Shown: positions 15,767 through 26,423, numbered from the stretch's first letter. The stretch: 40,540 bases of DNA from Verrucomicrobiaceae bacterium (GCA_027486585.1 JAIXOU010000031.1:1-40540); one strand, 5' to 3'. Numbers and translations: made by a program. The notes: generated by a model from the letters alone, not told the origin.

Positions 15767-18568
15767 ATGAATACCCCTCAGACCTTCACCACCGGAAACG
15801 GATCCACTGGCCAATTTTTCTCTCTGCCTGAACTCGAAAAAGCCGGTGTCGGCAAAGTCTCACGACTGCCGGTTTCGATCCGAATCGTTCTGGAGTCTCT
15901 GCTGCGTAATTTGGATGGAAAGAAGGTCTTTGAGCAAGATGTCAAAAATCTGGCTAACTGGAATGCGAAGAACCCAGGCGACTACGAGATCCCGTTCACC
16001 GTTGCTCGTATTGTGCTTCAAGACTTCACCGGCGTGCCGCTTCTCGTCGATCTGGCTGCCATGCGCTCGAAAGTGAAGGAACTCGGTCAGAATCCGAAAA
16101 TCGTGGAGCCGCTCGTGCCGGTCGATCTCGTGGTCGATCACAGCGTGCAGGTCGATTTCGCCGGCACTCAAGCGGCTTTGAATCAAAATCTGGCGCTGGA
16201 GTTTGAGCGTAACCGCGAGCGTTATGAGTTCCTCAAATGGGGTGAACAGGCCTTTGATACCTTTAAAGTCGTGCCTCCAGGCATCGGCATCGTGCATCAG
16301 GTGAACTTGGAATACCTGGCTAAAGGCGTGCTGGAAAAAGACGGTGTGTTTTATCCCGATACGCTCGTTGGCACGGATAGCCACACAACCATGATCAACG
16401 GCCTCGGCGTCGTGGCTTGGGGAGTCGGCGGGATCGAAGCTGAGGCGGGCATGCTCGGCCAACCCGTGACCTTCTTGGTTCCTGAAGTCGTCGGTGTTTA
16501 TCTGACGGGCGCGCTGAAGGAAGGCGTGACGGCCACCGACTTGGCGCTGCATTGCACACAGATGCTGCGCAAGCACGGCGTCGTCGGTAAATTTGTCGAA
16601 TTCTACGGCCCAGGCGCTGAAAGCCTGCCGCTGCCAGATCGCGCAACGATTGCCAACATGGCCCCTGAATACGGTGCCACGATGGGCTTCTTCCCGATCG
16701 ACGAAGAGTGCGTGAACTACCTGCGTGGCACAGGCCGCAGCGAGGAACTCTGCGCCACTTACAAGAACTATTACACAGCTCAGGGGATGTTTGGCATTCC
16801 GAAAAAAGGTGAGGTGGAATACAGCAGTGAGCTGGCGCTGGACCTCGGCGACATTCAACCAAGCGTGGCTGGTCCTAAGCGTCCGCAGGATCGCATCACC
16901 GTGGCTGATCTGAAGACCAGCTGGAATGACATTTTGACCAAGCCAACCCCTGGTGGTTACGGCAAGACGCCTGAGCTGGGCTCCACCGAAGCTCCCGAAG
17001 TGCCATCCACACTCGATGGCGTCTCGGATGCCTCTGCCTTCTCCAAAATCCTGGGTGCGCAGGAAGGTGTCGTGACGGAAAGTAGCCACGAAGCTGCCTA
17101 TCCGCTCTACGAAGTCACCGTGGACAGCAAGGCCGGTGAAAAAGACGTGATCACTCACGGTAGCGTTCTGATCGCTGCGATCACGAGCTGCACCAACACC
17201 AGCAATCCAAGCGTCATGCTTGCTGCAGGTCTGTTGGCCAAGAAAGCCAATGCACTCGGCCTGACCGTGAAGCCAGCGGTGAAAACCAGCCTTGGCCCAG
17301 GCAGCCGTGTCGTGACCGATTACCTGAACAAGACCAATCTCCAGGTCGAGCTTGATAAACTCGGTTTCCAAACTGTGGGTTATGGTTGCACCACTTGCAT
17401 CGGTAACTCGGGTCCGTTGGATGCCGGGATTGAAGATGTAGTGAAGGCGGAAGACATCGTCGCCGCCAGCGTGCTTTCTGGAAATCGCAACTTTGAAGCC
17501 CGCGTGCATCAGAGCATCAAGGCGAACTTCCTCATGAGCCCGCCGCTCGTCGTCGCCTACGCCATCGCTGGCACGGTCGATATTGACCTGAGCAAAGATG
17601 AAATCGTCGCTGGTAGCGGCATCTTCCTGAAGGACATCTGGCCAAGCCTGCAAGAGATCCAAGACGCGCTTAAGGCTGCGCTGTCTCCGGACGTGTTCCG
17701 CGCACTCTACACGGATTTTGCCAGCCAAAATCCGAAGTGGAACGAGATCCCTGGTTCGACCGGACTGGTCTATGACTGGAACGAAAAGAGCACGTATATC
17801 CAGCATCCGCCCTTCTTTGAGGACTTCAGCATGGAGCCGCGCGACATCGTGGAAATCGTCGGTGCTCGTCCGCTCGGTATCTTTGGCGACAGCGTCACGA
17901 CGGATCACATCAGCCCAGCCGGTGCCATCAAAAAGGCTAGCCCAGCAGGTCGATTCCTCGGTGACAACGGTGTGGCCCAGTCGGATTTCAACAGCTACGG
18001 CAGCCGTCGTGGCAATGACCGCATCATGACGCGTGGCACCTTTGCCAACGTTCGTATCAAGAACCTCATGCTCGGTGGTAAAGAAGGTGGCGACACCCTC
18101 CTGCAACCCGCTGGCACCGAGTTAAGCATCTACGATGCCGCTGAGGCCTACATGGCGGCTGGCACACCAAGCATCATCATTGGTGGTGAAGACTACGGCA
18201 TGGGCAGCAGCCGCGACTGGGCCGCTAAAGGTACACGACTTCTCGGCGTCAAAGCCGTGGTCACCAAGTCCTTTGAGCGTATCCACCGCAGCAACCTCGT
18301 TGGCATGGGCGTTCTGCCTCTGAACTTCAAGGATAAAGCTGACTACGACAAAGTGAAGGATCTTGGTGATGCCACTTTTGACCTGCTTGGTCTGTCCAAC
18401 GACTTCAAGCCTCAAGGCGAAGCCACCCTCCGCGTCCACAAGGCCGACGGCAGCAGCTTCGACATTCCGCTGGTTGTCCGCATCGACACCCCTGTCGAGA
18501 TCGACTACTACCGCGCCGGTGGCATCCTGCCGTATGTGCTTGCCCAGATCCTTCGGGCGAACGCTTGA
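15767..18568 (+). CDS. acnA: aconitate hydratase (AcnA type)
   Basis: AcnA interconverts citrate and isocitrate in the TCA cycle using a [4Fe-4S] cluster. The three cluster cysteines are visible: Cys475 ([13 protein letters not shown]), Cys541 and Cys544 ([14 protein letters not shown]), with the same 66- and 3-residue spacings as in E. coli Acn[40 protein letters not shown] and [13 protein letters not shown] (swivel-domain substrate loop) are intact. From the ATG at 15767 the length is 933 residues, somewhat above the usual ~890. An earlier start at 15668 would read through the promoter. The gene ends in a strong terminator and is followed by a decayed copy of part of itself. Confidence 0.97.
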   Translation: MNTPQTFTTGNGSTGQFFSLPELEKAGVGKVSRLPVSIRIVLESLLRNLDGKKVFEQDVKNLANWNAKNPGDYEIPFTVARIVLQDFTGVPLLVDLAAMRSKVKELGQNPKIVEPLVPVDLVVDHSVQVDFAGTQAALNQNLALEFERNRERYEFLKWGEQAFDTFKVVPPGIGIVHQVNLEYLAKGVLEKDGVFYPDTLVGTDSHTTMINGLGVVAWGVGGIEAEAGMLGQPVTFLVPEVVGVYLTGALKEGVTATDLALHCTQMLRKHGVVGKFVEFYGPGAESLPLPDRATIANMAPEYGATMGFFPIDEECVNYLRGTGRSEELCATYKNYYTAQGMFGIPKKGEVEYSSELALDLGDIQPSVAGPKRPQDRITVADLKTSWNDILTKPTPGGYGKTPELGSTEAPEVPSTLDGVSDASAFSKILGAQEGVVTESSHEAAYPLYEVTVDSKAGEKDVITHGSVLIAAITSCTNTSNPSVMLAAGLLAKKANALGLTVKPAVKTSLGPGSRVVTDYLNKTNLQVELDKLGFQTVGYGCTTCIGNSGPLDAGIEDVVKAEDIVAASVLSGNRNFEARVHQSIKANFLMSPPLVVAYAIAGTVDIDLSKDEIVAGSGIFLKDIWPSLQEIQDALKAALSPDVFRALYTDFASQNPKWNEIPGSTGLVYDWNEKSTYIQHPPFFEDFSMEPRDIVEIVGARPLGIFGDSVTTDHISPAGAIKKASPAGRFLGDNGVAQSDFNSYGSRRGNDRIMTRGTFANVRIKNLMLGGKEGGDTLLQPAGTELSIYDAAEAYMAAGTPSIIIGGEDYGMGSSRDWAAKGTRLLGVKAVVTKSFERIHRSNLVGMGVLPLNFKDKADYDKVKDLGDATFDLLGLSNDFKPQGEATLRVHKADGSSFDIPLVVRIDTPVEIDYYRAGGILPYVLAQILRANA

Positions 18569-18594
18569 GTTGATTTTGTGATCAAAGTTACCAT

Positions 18595-18630
18595 AAAATC
18601 TCCGGCTTTCTCTGAAGGCCGGAGATTTTT
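18595..18630 (+). terminator. intrinsic terminator of acnA
   Basis: AAAATCTCCGGC (18595-18606) pairs perfectly with GCCGGAGATTTT (18618-18629), and the stem can continue into the loop with TTTC/GAAG. It ends in a T-run, 26 bases after the acnA stop. Confidence 0.9.
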
Positions 18631-18795
18631 GATGTTTGGTGACTTCTCACAAACGCCTTACAACCCATTTACCGACGCCTGACACAGGCTTTCCAGAATG
18701 TGGCACTTTGTCAGTAGGTGAGGGAAGCGCGGCTTCCAACCGAAACTTTCAAATAGTGGGTTGTTCTTCTGGCTGTTGGCATCCTTCGAAAACTT

Positions 18796-18829
18796 CAGGG
18801 CGGACCGGGTGGTCCGCCCTGTTTGTTTT
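18796..18829 (+). terminator. second intrinsic terminator
   Basis: CAGGGCGGACC (18796-18806) and GGTCCGCCCTG (18811-18821) form a perfect 11-bp stem with a GGGT loop, followed by TTTGTTTT. No gene ends just before it, so it may be left from a lost gene or the 3' end of an unseen short transcript. The stretch 18569-19168 otherwise holds the acnA terminator and the acnA remnant. Confidence 0.7.
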
Positions 18830-18956
18830 GGTGCAGGAAGGCGCTTGTTCAAAAGCCCAGATGTGAGTATCTCAGAATCATGACCTCGGGGCCTTCTTTT
18901 CCACAGCAGAGGTTTCGTCAGACGATGGAGGTGGTGGTGATTGTCTTGATGGCTCT

Positions 18957-19158
18957 GGGAATCGTAACTTTGAAGCTCGTGTGCATCAGAGCATCAAGGT
19001 TGATTTCCTCATGAGCCCGCTGCTCGTCGTCGCCTACGCCATCGCTGGCACGGTCGATATTGACTTGAGTCTTCCGCACGCGCTAGACGGATTTAGCCAG
19101 CCAAAATCCGAAGTGGAACGAGATTCTTGGTTTGACCGGACTGGTTCTCGCCTGGTTT
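18957..19158 (+). pseudogene. decayed duplicate of part of acnA
   Basis: This stretch repeats acnA 17478-17592 with roughly 90% identity (for example an exact run through CGTCGTCGCCTACGCC), then jumps about 100 bases and continues with sequence matching 17693-17785 more loosely. The first part keeps the acnA frame ([19 protein letters not shown]); after the junction the frame is lost. There is no start, no cluster motif and no C-terminal domain, so it is a remnant. It lies between the acnA terminators and the end of the next gene on the other strand. Confidence 0.85.
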
Positions 19159-19168
19159 GTCAGGAGGG

Positions 19169-21979
19169 TTACCGTAATTCTTTGAGATGACTCAAGAGAT
19201 CGGCGACTTCTTGGGCGGTGAAGGATTGCAGGAGGCCTTCAGGCATGAGGGAGGTGGGGAGTGGGGTGAGGCTGAGGGTTTCTGCGCTGGGCAGAGTGAT
19301 GGATTGGCCGGTGGCTAGCTTGAGGGTGGCTTCTTGTTTGGACTGGTTGAGCATGAATCCCACTTGCTGACTGCCATCCTTTAAACTGGCGGTGTAGGCG
19401 GCGTAACCAGGGGCGATGACTGTGGACGGATGCAGCAGGCTTTCGAGCAGCTGTTCTTTCGTCAATCGTGCGCCGACTTGAGAGAGGTCGGGACCAAAGT
19501 CGCGGCCAGTGCCGTTGACGATGTGGCAGGCTTGGCAGGCAGCCGCACGACCCGTGGGTGATAAAAGGGCGGCTCCGCGTTTGGCATCGCCAGTGAGGCT
19601 GAGGAGTTGCGGGACGTCTGGGGTGAGGCCGATGGTCTTGCGTCGCTGTTCGGGCGGGAGAAATCGCTCAAACAAGGGCGCGAGGTTTGGGTCGGCGGTG
19701 GTGAGGCTGCGGTTGAGTTGCTGCTGCTGATCGTGGGTGAAGTGGGATTGCTGAGAAAGCAGGGTTAATGCTTTTGGCACGGTGTCGATGGGAGCCTCTG
19801 GGGTAAGCTGAGCAGAGCTGATGTCTGCGGGTAGGGGATGCTTGACTGGCACTGCTGGTTGGCGTTTGCCGAGGTCTTCAATCCAGCTCCAGAGCAGTTC
19901 AAAGGCCTGTTGATCCACTTCCTGAGATCCGATGATGGGCATGCGTCCGGTGCCTGTTCGGCCAATGCGGGCGAGTAGGGCGCTGTGCGCAGGAACGCCA
20001 GGGGCGATGAGCCGTGCCTCGGAAATGCCCATGTCACCACGCAGGGGTTTTTCACCGAGCAACTCGGTTTCGATGAGTGGTAGATCGATGTTCACTTTCA
20101 GCGCGACGGAACCACCGCCGTTTTTACGATGGCAATGGGCGCAGTTGGCGTGCAGCCAGGAGCGGGCACGACTGTCGAGGTCGGTCTTGCTATCCTGACT
20201 GGAGACGAGGCGGGCCGTGCTGGTTTCAAAAAAGGTTTCATTGACCAAACCAAGCTGGAGAGCGGCTTCATGCGCTGATTGACCCCTGATGCGGCTGAGT
20301 TGCTGTGGCTGGAATCCGAGGGCGAAACCCGTCCACGGTGTATGGCAGCGGATGCATTCAGCACGGGCATGAAAGCGGTGCTGGATGGGATCTGCGGCCT
20401 TGACTTGAACTTGGGCTTCAGCGCCGTTGGCTGGGACCAGTTCGGCCTCTGTCTGGGCGTCGTTCCAGCGGTAACTGTAGCCGGTCCAGGTCTCGCCGTC
20501 GTTGTGCAGAATCTGGGTTTCGATGAGGCGAGCGCTGGCATCTGGCGTGGTGAGCGTTTTGACCAAGACCGCATCCTTTGGCCAAAGGACTTTTTCGCCG
20601 CCTTTGCTGCCATCTTTTTTGAGCCAGATGGAGGCCTCGATCTTGGTGTCTCCAGGCAGGGCAATGAAGCGCCGAGCTTTGAGGCGATCCTGCCACATGG
20701 GCTCGGCAACACTGAATTCATGGACACCTGCGGCAGGTTCTTGCGTGGTGATGTTTTTGAAGAGTCCGGTCTGACTGAGTTGGCGTGGGAATGGGGCCGT
20801 TTGCCCCATGGCTGGATTGCGCGTCAGGCGGTGAAGGGAGCTGGGCTTTCCCCAATGTGCATAAACAATCTCGCCATCCGCGAGTTGGCCAAACGTGACG
20901 ATTTTATGTGGGGTATCGGCGATCTCTTCATGGCGGGTGATTTTGCCGCCGTCATGCCAGAGCGCCCAGATTTTGCCAGTCTCGTAGTCGCCATAGATGT
21001 AGGCTCCGTCCAGTTCAGGGAGAGCTTTGCCATGGTAAACGTAGCCTCCTGTGATGCTGGCAGCCTCGGTATGTGGGTGGGCGATGACGGGAGGGGTGAT
21101 GGGGGCCAGTGGGCTGAGCTGTTCAGGCTTCACCGACTGGGTGGCCTCAGTCACGCTCCAGCCGTGGTTGCTGCCTTTTTCGACGAGATGGATCATCTCC
21201 CAGAGTTCCCAGCCGACGTCGCCACACCAGAGGCGGCCTTTAGCATCGAAGCTGATTTTCCAGGGATTGCGAAAGCCAAAGGCCCAGATCTCGGGACACA
21301 CCTTCGGTTTACCCAGAAAGGGATTGTCAGCAGGGATGGCGTAGTTTTTACCGTCCTCGTGCTTATCGACATCAATGCGCAGGATGCAGCAGAGGAGGTC
21401 GCTGTTATCCTGTCCAGTATTGCGCGGATCCGGTGGAGAGGGCACCTCGGCATCACCGGTCGAAATGTAGAGCATGCCATCCGGTCCAAACTGGAGGTGT
21501 GCGCCATTGTGCCCGCCGGAGAGCCAGGTGAGCAGGCTCTCTTCACTGTTGGGATCGATCACCAGTGGGCTGATGGAGCTGAGTTTAAAACGTGAGAGCT
21601 TGGTGCCGTCATCCATCCCTGAACCGAGGGTGTAGGTGATGAAGACCTCTTTGTTTTCACGCCACTTCGGGTGAAAGGCGATGCCGTAGGCATGATCAAG
21701 CTGAGGGTGCTTGGCTTTGAGATCGATCACGAGATCTTTCGTGCTTGCTGACAGGTCTGTTGGCAGGCTCCAGATCTTTCCCGCGTTTTCGATGATCACG
21801 ATTTGTTCCGCTAGTCCCAGGATTTCTAGGGCCTCGGTGAAGTTGTGCTGAGTCAGGATCGTCTGCGCGATGAAGGGTTTCGCTGGCTCGGGCGAGCCTT
21901 GAATTCTGGAGGTCGTCCAGGGCACGCGTGCTTCGACAGTGAAGGCCGTTAGAAGAAGAGGAAGTAGCCGTAACAACAT
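19169..21979 (-). CDS. secreted PQQ-type sugar dehydrogenase with three c-haem motifs
   Basis: The 936-residue protein starts with a signal peptide (about 1-18). Residues ~30-385 form a glucose/sorbosone dehydrogenase beta-propeller ([50 protein letters not shown]). A middle region begins with [11 protein letters not shown] and holds two CxxCH motifs, Cys542 and Cys613. The C-terminal ~130 residues form a planctomycete/verrucomicrobial-type haem domain with CQACH at Cys815 and [12 protein letters not shown]. It would oxidise a sugar or alcohol outside the cell and pass electrons to its own cytochrome centres. The substrate is unknown. It is transcribed away from the deacetylase gene upstream and is not in an operon. 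Confidence 0.85.
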   Translation of the reverse strand: MLLRLLPLLLTAFTVEARVPWTTSRIQGSPEPAKPFIAQTILTQHNFTEALEILGLAEQIVIIENAGKIWSLPTDLSASTKDLVIDLKAKHPQLDHAYGIAFHPKWRENKEVFITYTLGSGMDDGTKLSRFKLSSISPLVIDPNSEESLLTWLSGGHNGAHLQFGPDGMLYISTGDAEVPSPPDPRNTGQDNSDLLCCILRIDVDKHEDGKNYAIPADNPFLGKPKVCPEIWAFGFRNPWKISFDAKGRLWCGDVGWELWEMIHLVEKGSNHGWSVTEATQSVKPEQLSPLAPITPPVIAHPHTEAASITGGYVYHGKALPELDGAYIYGDYETGKIWALWHDGGKITRHEEIADTPHKIVTFGQLADGEIVYAHWGKPSSLHRLTRNPAMGQTAPFPRQLSQTGLFKNITTQEPAAGVHEFSVAEPMWQDRLKARRFIALPGDTKIEASIWLKKDGSKGGEKVLWPKDAVLVKTLTTPDASARLIETQILHNDGETWTGYSYRWNDAQTEAELVPANGAEAQVQVKAADPIQHRFHARAECIRCHTPWTGFALGFQPQQLSRIRGQSAHEAALQLGLVNETFFETSTARLVSSQDSKTDLDSRARSWLHANCAHCHRKNGGGSVALKVNIDLPLIETELLGEKPLRGDMGISEARLIAPGVPAHSALLARIGRTGTGRMPIIGSQEVDQQAFELLWSWIEDLGKRQPAVPVKHPLPADISSAQLTPEAPIDTVPKALTLLSQQSHFTHDQQQQLNRSLTTADPNLAPLFERFLPPEQRRKTIGLTPDVPQLLSLTGDAKRGAALLSPTGRAAACQACHIVNGTGRDFGPDLSQVGARLTKEQLLESLLHPSTVIAPGYAAYTASLKDGSQQVGFMLNQSKQEATLKLATGQSITLPSAETLSLTPLPTSLMPEGLLQSFTAQEVADLLSHLKELR

Positions 21980-22063
21980 AAATGCGTGGTTTTATCATCG
22001 CCGGTATGAATAGTCGCGCTCAAAAGCTGAAGGATGTTTCAATGCAGAACGTACTTTGCCATC

Positions 22064-22855
22064 ATGCCCTCCGTTCTCGCCCTCTTTGCTCATCCTGACG
22101 ATATTGAATTCGTAGCTGCTGGCACCCTGCTGCAGCTGCAAAAACGCGGCTGGGATGTGCATTACATGAATCTTTGTTCTGGCAATGGGGGCTCTGTCCA
22201 GATGGACGGCCCCACGACTGCACGGACTCGTTTAGCTGAGGCGGAAGAGGCTGCGAAGATCCTTGGCGCGACCTTTTATCCGCCGATCTGTGACGATTTA
22301 GAGCTGATCTACAGTGTGCCATTGCTGCGGCAGGTCGCCTCGGTGGTCCGGGCAGCAAAGGCGAGCATCGTGCTGACGCATTCGCCCTCAGATTACATGG
22401 AGGACCATCAAAATGCTTGTCGCTTAGCCTGCACGGCCGCGTTTGCGCACTGCATCCCGAATTTTGTCTGTGATCCTCAGCGTGAGGCTTACCTGCATGA
22501 CGTGACGGTTTATCACGCCATGCCACACGGCCTTTGTGATCCTTTGCGGAAGCGTATCCACGCTGGGTCCTATGTGAATACGACGAGTGTGCACGAGCAA
22601 AAGCGTGCTGCTCTAGCCGCCCATGTCAGTCAGAAGCATTGGCTGGATGTCAGTCAGGGAATGGATTCCTATCTTATCAGCATGGACGAGGCCTCCAAGA
22701 GGGTCGGTGAGCTTTCCGGCAGTTTTGAGCATGCCGAGGGCTGGCGTAGGCATCTGCATTTGGGCTACAGTGGTCAAGCGATCGATCCACTGAAAGAGGC
22801 TCTGGATGAGGAATGTCTGATCCATGCAGACTACGAAGCTTGGCTGAAAGAATGA
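22064..22855 (+). CDS. PIG-L (LmbE-like) family deacetylase
   Basis: The 263-residue product has the zinc-site motif AHPDD (His10, Asp12, Asp13) right at the N-terminus and a later SPSDYMEDHQNACR segment with His115, the third ligand of the family. These enzymes remove N-acetyl groups from sugars such as GlcNAc conjugates; related members act in bacillithiol or mycothiol pathways. The ATG at 22064 puts the first strand in the usual place; an ATG at 22034 would add ten residues without family support. It is divergent from the dehydrogenase gene with an 84-base gap. Its substrate is not visible from context. Confidence 0.88.
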   Translation: MPSVLALFAHPDDIEFVAAGTLLQLQKRGWDVHYMNLCSGNGGSVQMDGPTTARTRLAEAEEAAKILGATFYPPICDDLELIYSVPLLRQVASVVRAAKASIVLTHSPSDYMEDHQNACRLACTAAFAHCIPNFVCDPQREAYLHDVTVYHAMPHGLCDPLRKRIHAGSYVNTTSVHEQKRAALAAHVSQKHWLDVSQGMDSYLISMDEASKRVGELSGSFEHAEGWRRHLHLGYSGQAIDPLKEALDEECLIHADYEAWLKE

Positions 22856-22880
22856 CTCCATTTGAGTCGGCCAAAAACAG

Positions 22881-22971
22881 TGGCGGTGAGGGAGGGATTC
22901 GAACCCTCGGTAGCTGTTAAGGCTACGCATCTTTAGCAAAGATGTGCTTTCGACCACTCAGCCACCTCACC
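22881..22971 (-). tRNA. tRNA-Ser (anticodon GCT), CCA encoded
   Basis: On the minus strand an acceptor GGTGAGG pairs with CCTCACC. The anticodon stem CATCT/AGATG carries the loop TTGCTAA (anticodon GCT, reading AGC/AGU). A long variable arm, typical for serine, precedes the T arm GAGGG-TTCGAAT-CCCTC. Discriminator G and CCA are encoded. It lies between two plus-strand genes and is read against them. Confidence 0.97.
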
Positions 22972-23008
22972 AAAACTGTGTCCGCACGCTGGTCGGGCGA
23001 CGGGCCGC

Positions 23009-23038
23009 TATGTTTCCAGACACAAGGCGCGGCGTCAA
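23009..23038 (-). promoter_or_regulatory. possible promoter of tRNA-Ser
   Basis: Read on the minus strand, TTGACG (23033-23038) and AACATA (23009-23014) are 18 bases apart, upstream of the tRNA 5' end. The -35 is good, the -10 weak. Confidence 0.3.
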
Positions 23039-23174
23039 TGCAAAAGATGAAATGTTGATGCAGATTTTTCAGGAACGAACGACACCCCTGAATGAGAAAG
23101 GTCTCGGACTCATTCTGTCGCATTCTTCACTTCCAGATTCTGATCTCCCGCGTAGTTTGGTAGTTAACCCCTCT

Positions 23175-24587
23175 ATGAATGGATTACCCAGCGACCGCCC
23201 AGGCACTCTCGAAAAAGCGCTAAAACTCAATTTAGCTCATCGTGTTTACGGTACCTTTGCCGAGATCGGGGCAGGGCAGGAGATCGCGAACTGGTTCTTC
23301 CGCGCTGGTGGTGCGTCTGGCACGGTGGCGAAGTCGATGTCGGCGTATGACATGACTTTCAGCGACGAGATCTACGGAAAAAGTGCCCGTTATGTTTCCC
23401 GGCAGCGCATGGTGGCGATGCTGGATCACGAGTATCAAATCGTTAACGAACGCCTCGCTGCCAAGCGCGGAGAAAACACCACCTTTTTTGCCCTGGCAAA
23501 TACGGTCAGGGCGCGTGGATTCCGCGATACCAAGGAAGAATGTCATGGCTGGATGGGGCTGCGTTTCCAGACCGAACCGCAGGGGCCTTTTCATGACATC
23601 CAAATGCACGTACGTCTGCTGGATGTCACGAATCAGCGGCAATCCGAAGCTCTCGGTATTCTCGGCGTCAATCTGATCTATGGGGCCTTTCATCTGCGCG
23701 AAAATTTGCCGACCTTTCTGCGCAGTCTCATGGATGAGCTTTCCCGCCGGCGGGTGGAAATTGACATGATCGATTTCACCGGCCCATCCTTCTCTTCGCC
23801 CGTGTTTCAGGATCGCCTCGTAGCCCTGGAACTCGTGCGTAGTGATCTGGCGGATGCGGCGCTTTTTGGCGCGGATGGCGAGATTCTCCAGGCATCAGAC
23901 GTGCTTTATAAAAAGTCGGTGTTCCTCAGTCGCGGTACTTTTGATCCGATCACGCGGTTGAATTTAGACATGCTGGATCAGGGTCGTAAAGCCTTTGCAG
24001 AAGACTTTGGCGTCGAGGCCGAAGGCCACATGGAGATCTGTGAGATCACCATGCATAACCTGCTCTGCATGGACGACTGTTCCGTCGAGTATGATAACTT
24101 CCTGGCGCGTGCCAGTGTGCTTCAGTCTCTGGGGAAAAATGTGCTCATCTCCAAGTATGCTGAGTTTCACCGCTTGAGTGCCTTTTTGGCCCGTCATACC
24201 CAGCAGCCGGTTGGCATCGTCCTGGGGCTGCCACTGTTTGAAGAGCTCTTCAATGAGCGCTGGTATACGGACTTGGAAGGCGGATTGCTGGAAGCCTTTG
24301 GTCGTCTGTTCCGCAACAAAGTCCGACTTTACGTTTATCCGGCAGGTGATCCAATGACTGGGAAAGTCCGCACAGCCGCTCAGGCCAGAGTCAGTGCGGA
24401 TCAGCAGCACCTGCTCAATTACCTGCTGGACACCAGCAGTGTGCACATCATCAAAGATGGATTGGAAGACTGTCTCTTTCACTCCAGTGCCAGCGTAAGA
24501 AAGATGATCCTGGATGGTGATGAGCGCTGGAAGACACTGGTGCCTGAGCTTGTCCTGAATCAAGGCCCCTGGGCACAATTGAAGTAA
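23175..24587 (+). CDS. conserved protein of unknown function
   Basis: From the ATG at 23175 the product has 470 residues. The N-terminus (LNLAHRVYGTFAEIGAGQE, then AGTVAKSMSAYDMTFSD-like residues with YVSRQRMVAMLDHEY) belongs to a widespread family found in many phyla. Databases often mislabel it as a TonB-dependent receptor, but it has no signal peptide, beta-barrel or TonB box. It is cytoplasmic-looking, with no classical catalytic motif that I recognise. The longer frame back to 22944 would overlap the tRNA and is rejected. cinA starts 12 bases after its stop, so the two probably share a transcript. Confidence 0.75.
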   Translation: MNGLPSDRPGTLEKALKLNLAHRVYGTFAEIGAGQEIANWFFRAGGASGTVAKSMSAYDMTFSDEIYGKSARYVSRQRMVAMLDHEYQIVNERLAAKRGENTTFFALANTVRARGFRDTKEECHGWMGLRFQTEPQGPFHDIQMHVRLLDVTNQRQSEALGILGVNLIYGAFHLRENLPTFLRSLMDELSRRRVEIDMIDFTGPSFSSPVFQDRLVALELVRSDLADAALFGADGEILQASDVLYKKSVFLSRGTFDPITRLNLDMLDQGRKAFAEDFGVEAEGHMEICEITMHNLLCMDDCSVEYDNFLARASVLQSLGKNVLISKYAEFHRLSAFLARHTQQPVGIVLGLPLFEELFNERWYTDLEGGLLEAFGRLFRNKVRLYVYPAGDPMTGKVRTAAQARVSADQQHLLNYLLDTSSVHIIKDGLEDCLFHSSASVRKMILDGDERWKTLVPELVLNQGPWAQLK

Positions 24588-24599
24588 CTTATAGACCAC

Positions 24600-25850
24600 A
24601 TGCGAATCGAACTAGTCAATACGGGCGACGAACTCCTGCTCGGTGATACCATCAACACCAACGCCGCTTGGCTCGGCCAACAGATTGCCGCTCTTGGACT
24701 CATGGTGTCGCGTCACCTCGTCGTATCAGACGGAGCTGTCATCAAAGAGGCCATGGCTGAGGCTGCCTCACGCTCAGACGTAGTGCTTGTCTCAGGTGGT
24801 CTCGGGCCGACCAGCGACGATCTCACTCGCGAGTCCATTGCCGAGCTGTTGGGCCTGCCCATGGAGCTCAACGAAGGCATCAAATCCCACCTGGAAGCTT
24901 TTTTTGCCAAGCGGAACCGCAGCATGTCAGCTTCCAATCTCAAGCAGGCCATGGTGCCACGCGGAGCTATCGTGATGGACAATCCATTCGGCACAGCCCC
25001 GGGGCTCTATTTCCCAGCCGAGCTAAGCCATAGCCGGGGTTGGGACACGCATTTCTTTCTGCTTCCCGGCCCACCGCGTGAGTTGAAGCCCATGATGGAA
25101 ACGCTCGTGGAGCCACGTCTCCGTGCCATGCTGCCAGACGGTGCAGATCGTCGTGTGCTGTATCTTAAAATCACCGGTGTAGGCGAGTCTGACATCGTCG
25201 AAAAAGTCGAAAAGAAGCTCGAAGCCATCTCTGGCCTGACGCTAGGCTACTGCATCCGTAATGGCGATGTGGATGTCCGCCTTTCTGGTGCTGCTGAGCC
25301 CGTCGATATCGGCGCTGCCATCGTGCGCGAGCACCTCGGCACCTGCATTGTTTCAGAGGATCGACGGATCATCGAAGAGGTGCTCGTCCAGACTCTGCTG
25401 GAGCGTGGCGAGACACTTTCCACTGCCGAGTCCTGCACGGGCGGTTACATGGCCAGCCGTATCACGGACGTCAGCGGATCATCGCGCGTTTTTGGGCATG
25501 GCTTTGTCACCTATGCCAATGAGGCCAAGCAAAAACATCTCGGTGTCTCTGCGGAACTCTTAGCAGAACATGGAGCCGTCAGTGAGCCCGTCGCTAAAGC
25601 CATGGCTGAAGGCGCGCTAGCCACTTCAGGGGCTGATCACGCCTTAGCTTTAACGGGTGTTGCTGGTCCCACGGGTGGCTCAGACGAAAAGCCGGTTGGA
25701 ACGGTCTTCATTAGTCTAGCCTCCAAAACCGCAGCCACGATCGTCAAACGCTACTACTACCCGGGCACCCGAGACCGCTTTAAGCTCCTCAGCAGCCAAG
25801 CCGCCTTGGAGATGCTCCGTCGTCGTTTGCTGGGATTGCCTTTAGCTTAG
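24600..25850 (+). CDS. cinA: CinA: nicotinamide-nucleotide amidase / ADP-ribose-pyrophosphatase-type protein
   Basis: CinA repairs the NAD pool by deamidating nicotinamide mononucleotide. The 416-residue protein has both halves: an N-terminal MoaB-like domain (NTGDELLLGDTINTNAAWL; VSGGLGPTSDD) and a C-terminal PncC amidase with TAESCTGG, nucleophile Ser278, followed by TGVAGPTGG and VGTVFISL. Length and motif order match the family. The start ATG follows the preceding gene by 12 bases. It is unlikely to act directly in competence despite the historical name. Confidence 0.96.
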   Translation: MRIELVNTGDELLLGDTINTNAAWLGQQIAALGLMVSRHLVVSDGAVIKEAMAEAASRSDVVLVSGGLGPTSDDLTRESIAELLGLPMELNEGIKSHLEAFFAKRNRSMSASNLKQAMVPRGAIVMDNPFGTAPGLYFPAELSHSRGWDTHFFLLPGPPRELKPMMETLVEPRLRAMLPDGADRRVLYLKITGVGESDIVEKVEKKLEAISGLTLGYCIRNGDVDVRLSGAAEPVDIGAAIVREHLGTCIVSEDRRIIEEVLVQTLLERGETLSTAESCTGGYMASRITDVSGSSRVFGHGFVTYANEAKQKHLGVSAELLAEHGAVSEPVAKAMAEGALATSGADHALALTGVAGPTGGSDEKPVGTVFISLASKTAATIVKRYYYPGTRDRFKLLSSQAALEMLRRRLLGLPLA

Positions 25851-25871
25851 GCCTTTCATGAGTAGATCGGT

Positions 25872-26423
25872 TTAGAGGGGCTCGCGTCCAGTAGCTTCGA
25901 TAAACTGCTGCTTGAGGATGCTGTGGGCGCGCTGCCACTCATCGAGAGAGCGCTGATATTCCATGACTTGTTTTTCCAGGAGTTTGACGCGCTGCTGGAG
26001 CATCACATCGCCACTATTTTTGTTCAGGTCGGGCCATTGGGTGCCGTTATTGGTGGAGCTGACACTGCGGACTTGCTGGGGGCTGACTTTGAAGAAGGCT
26101 AGGTCACGCAGGCGTGATTCGCTACCGTCCACGCAATTGATGAGAGTCACGCTTTCATCGATATCGCCCGTGGCCAGGAACTCCTGAATGGTGGAGACGT
26201 TCGTGGGGCCATAGAGATAAAGATCTGGCATCTGAATGAGCCAGTCCATCTTGAGTTCCTGCACCATTGGAGCTCTGCGCCAAGTCTGGCGGCCGTCATT
26301 GGACAGTTTGTCCATGGAGGAGATTTTGGCTTCGGCAGACAGTCCGATCAGAGCTTCATGGGAAAGGGGACCGTATTCTTCTTTGGTCGATGCCTTGATG
26401 AGATGCCAGGTGGATTGGGACAT
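25872..26423 (-). CDS. GYF-like domain protein with C-terminal coiled coil
   Basis: The 183-residue product begins STWHLIKASTKEEYGPLSHEAL, the W-x-x-x...YGP-x-S pattern of the GYF_2/DUF4339 domain, which in eukaryotes binds proline-rich peptides. A second, weaker copy follows around residues 65-105 (LYLYGPTNVSTIQEFL). Residues ~140-175 form a charged heptad-like helix with QRVKLLEKQVMEYQRSLDEW. No signal peptide or catalytic motif is seen, so it is probably a cytoplasmic scaffold or sensor. The gene faces cinA tail to tail and is divergent from argG. Confidence 0.6.
   Translation of the reverse strand: MSQSTWHLIKASTKEEYGPLSHEALIGLSAEAKISSMDKLSNDGRQTWRRAPMVQELKMDWLIQMPDLYLYGPTNVSTIQEFLATGDIDESVTLINCVDGSESRLRDLAFFKVSPQQVRSVSSTNNGTQWPDLNKNSGDVMLQQRVKLLEKQVMEYQRSLDEWQRAHSILKQQFIEATGREPL

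Noticed and set aside
15860..18106. 748-residue minus-strand frame opposite acnA
   Set aside because: Antisense shadow of an intact aconitase; no recognisable domain.
18682..18694. Half copy of the 30772 palindrome between genes
   Set aside because: Only about 13 bases match, too short to call a repeat on its own; mentioned as a hint in the finding.
20279..21595. 438-residue plus-strand frame opposite the three-haem dehydrogenase
   Set aside because: Shadow of a well-supported gene; no domain or ribosome site.
22944..23174. N-terminal extension of the conserved unknown protein into the tRNA
   Set aside because: It would overlap tRNA-Ser and precedes the first conserved residues; the ATG at 23175 fits better.
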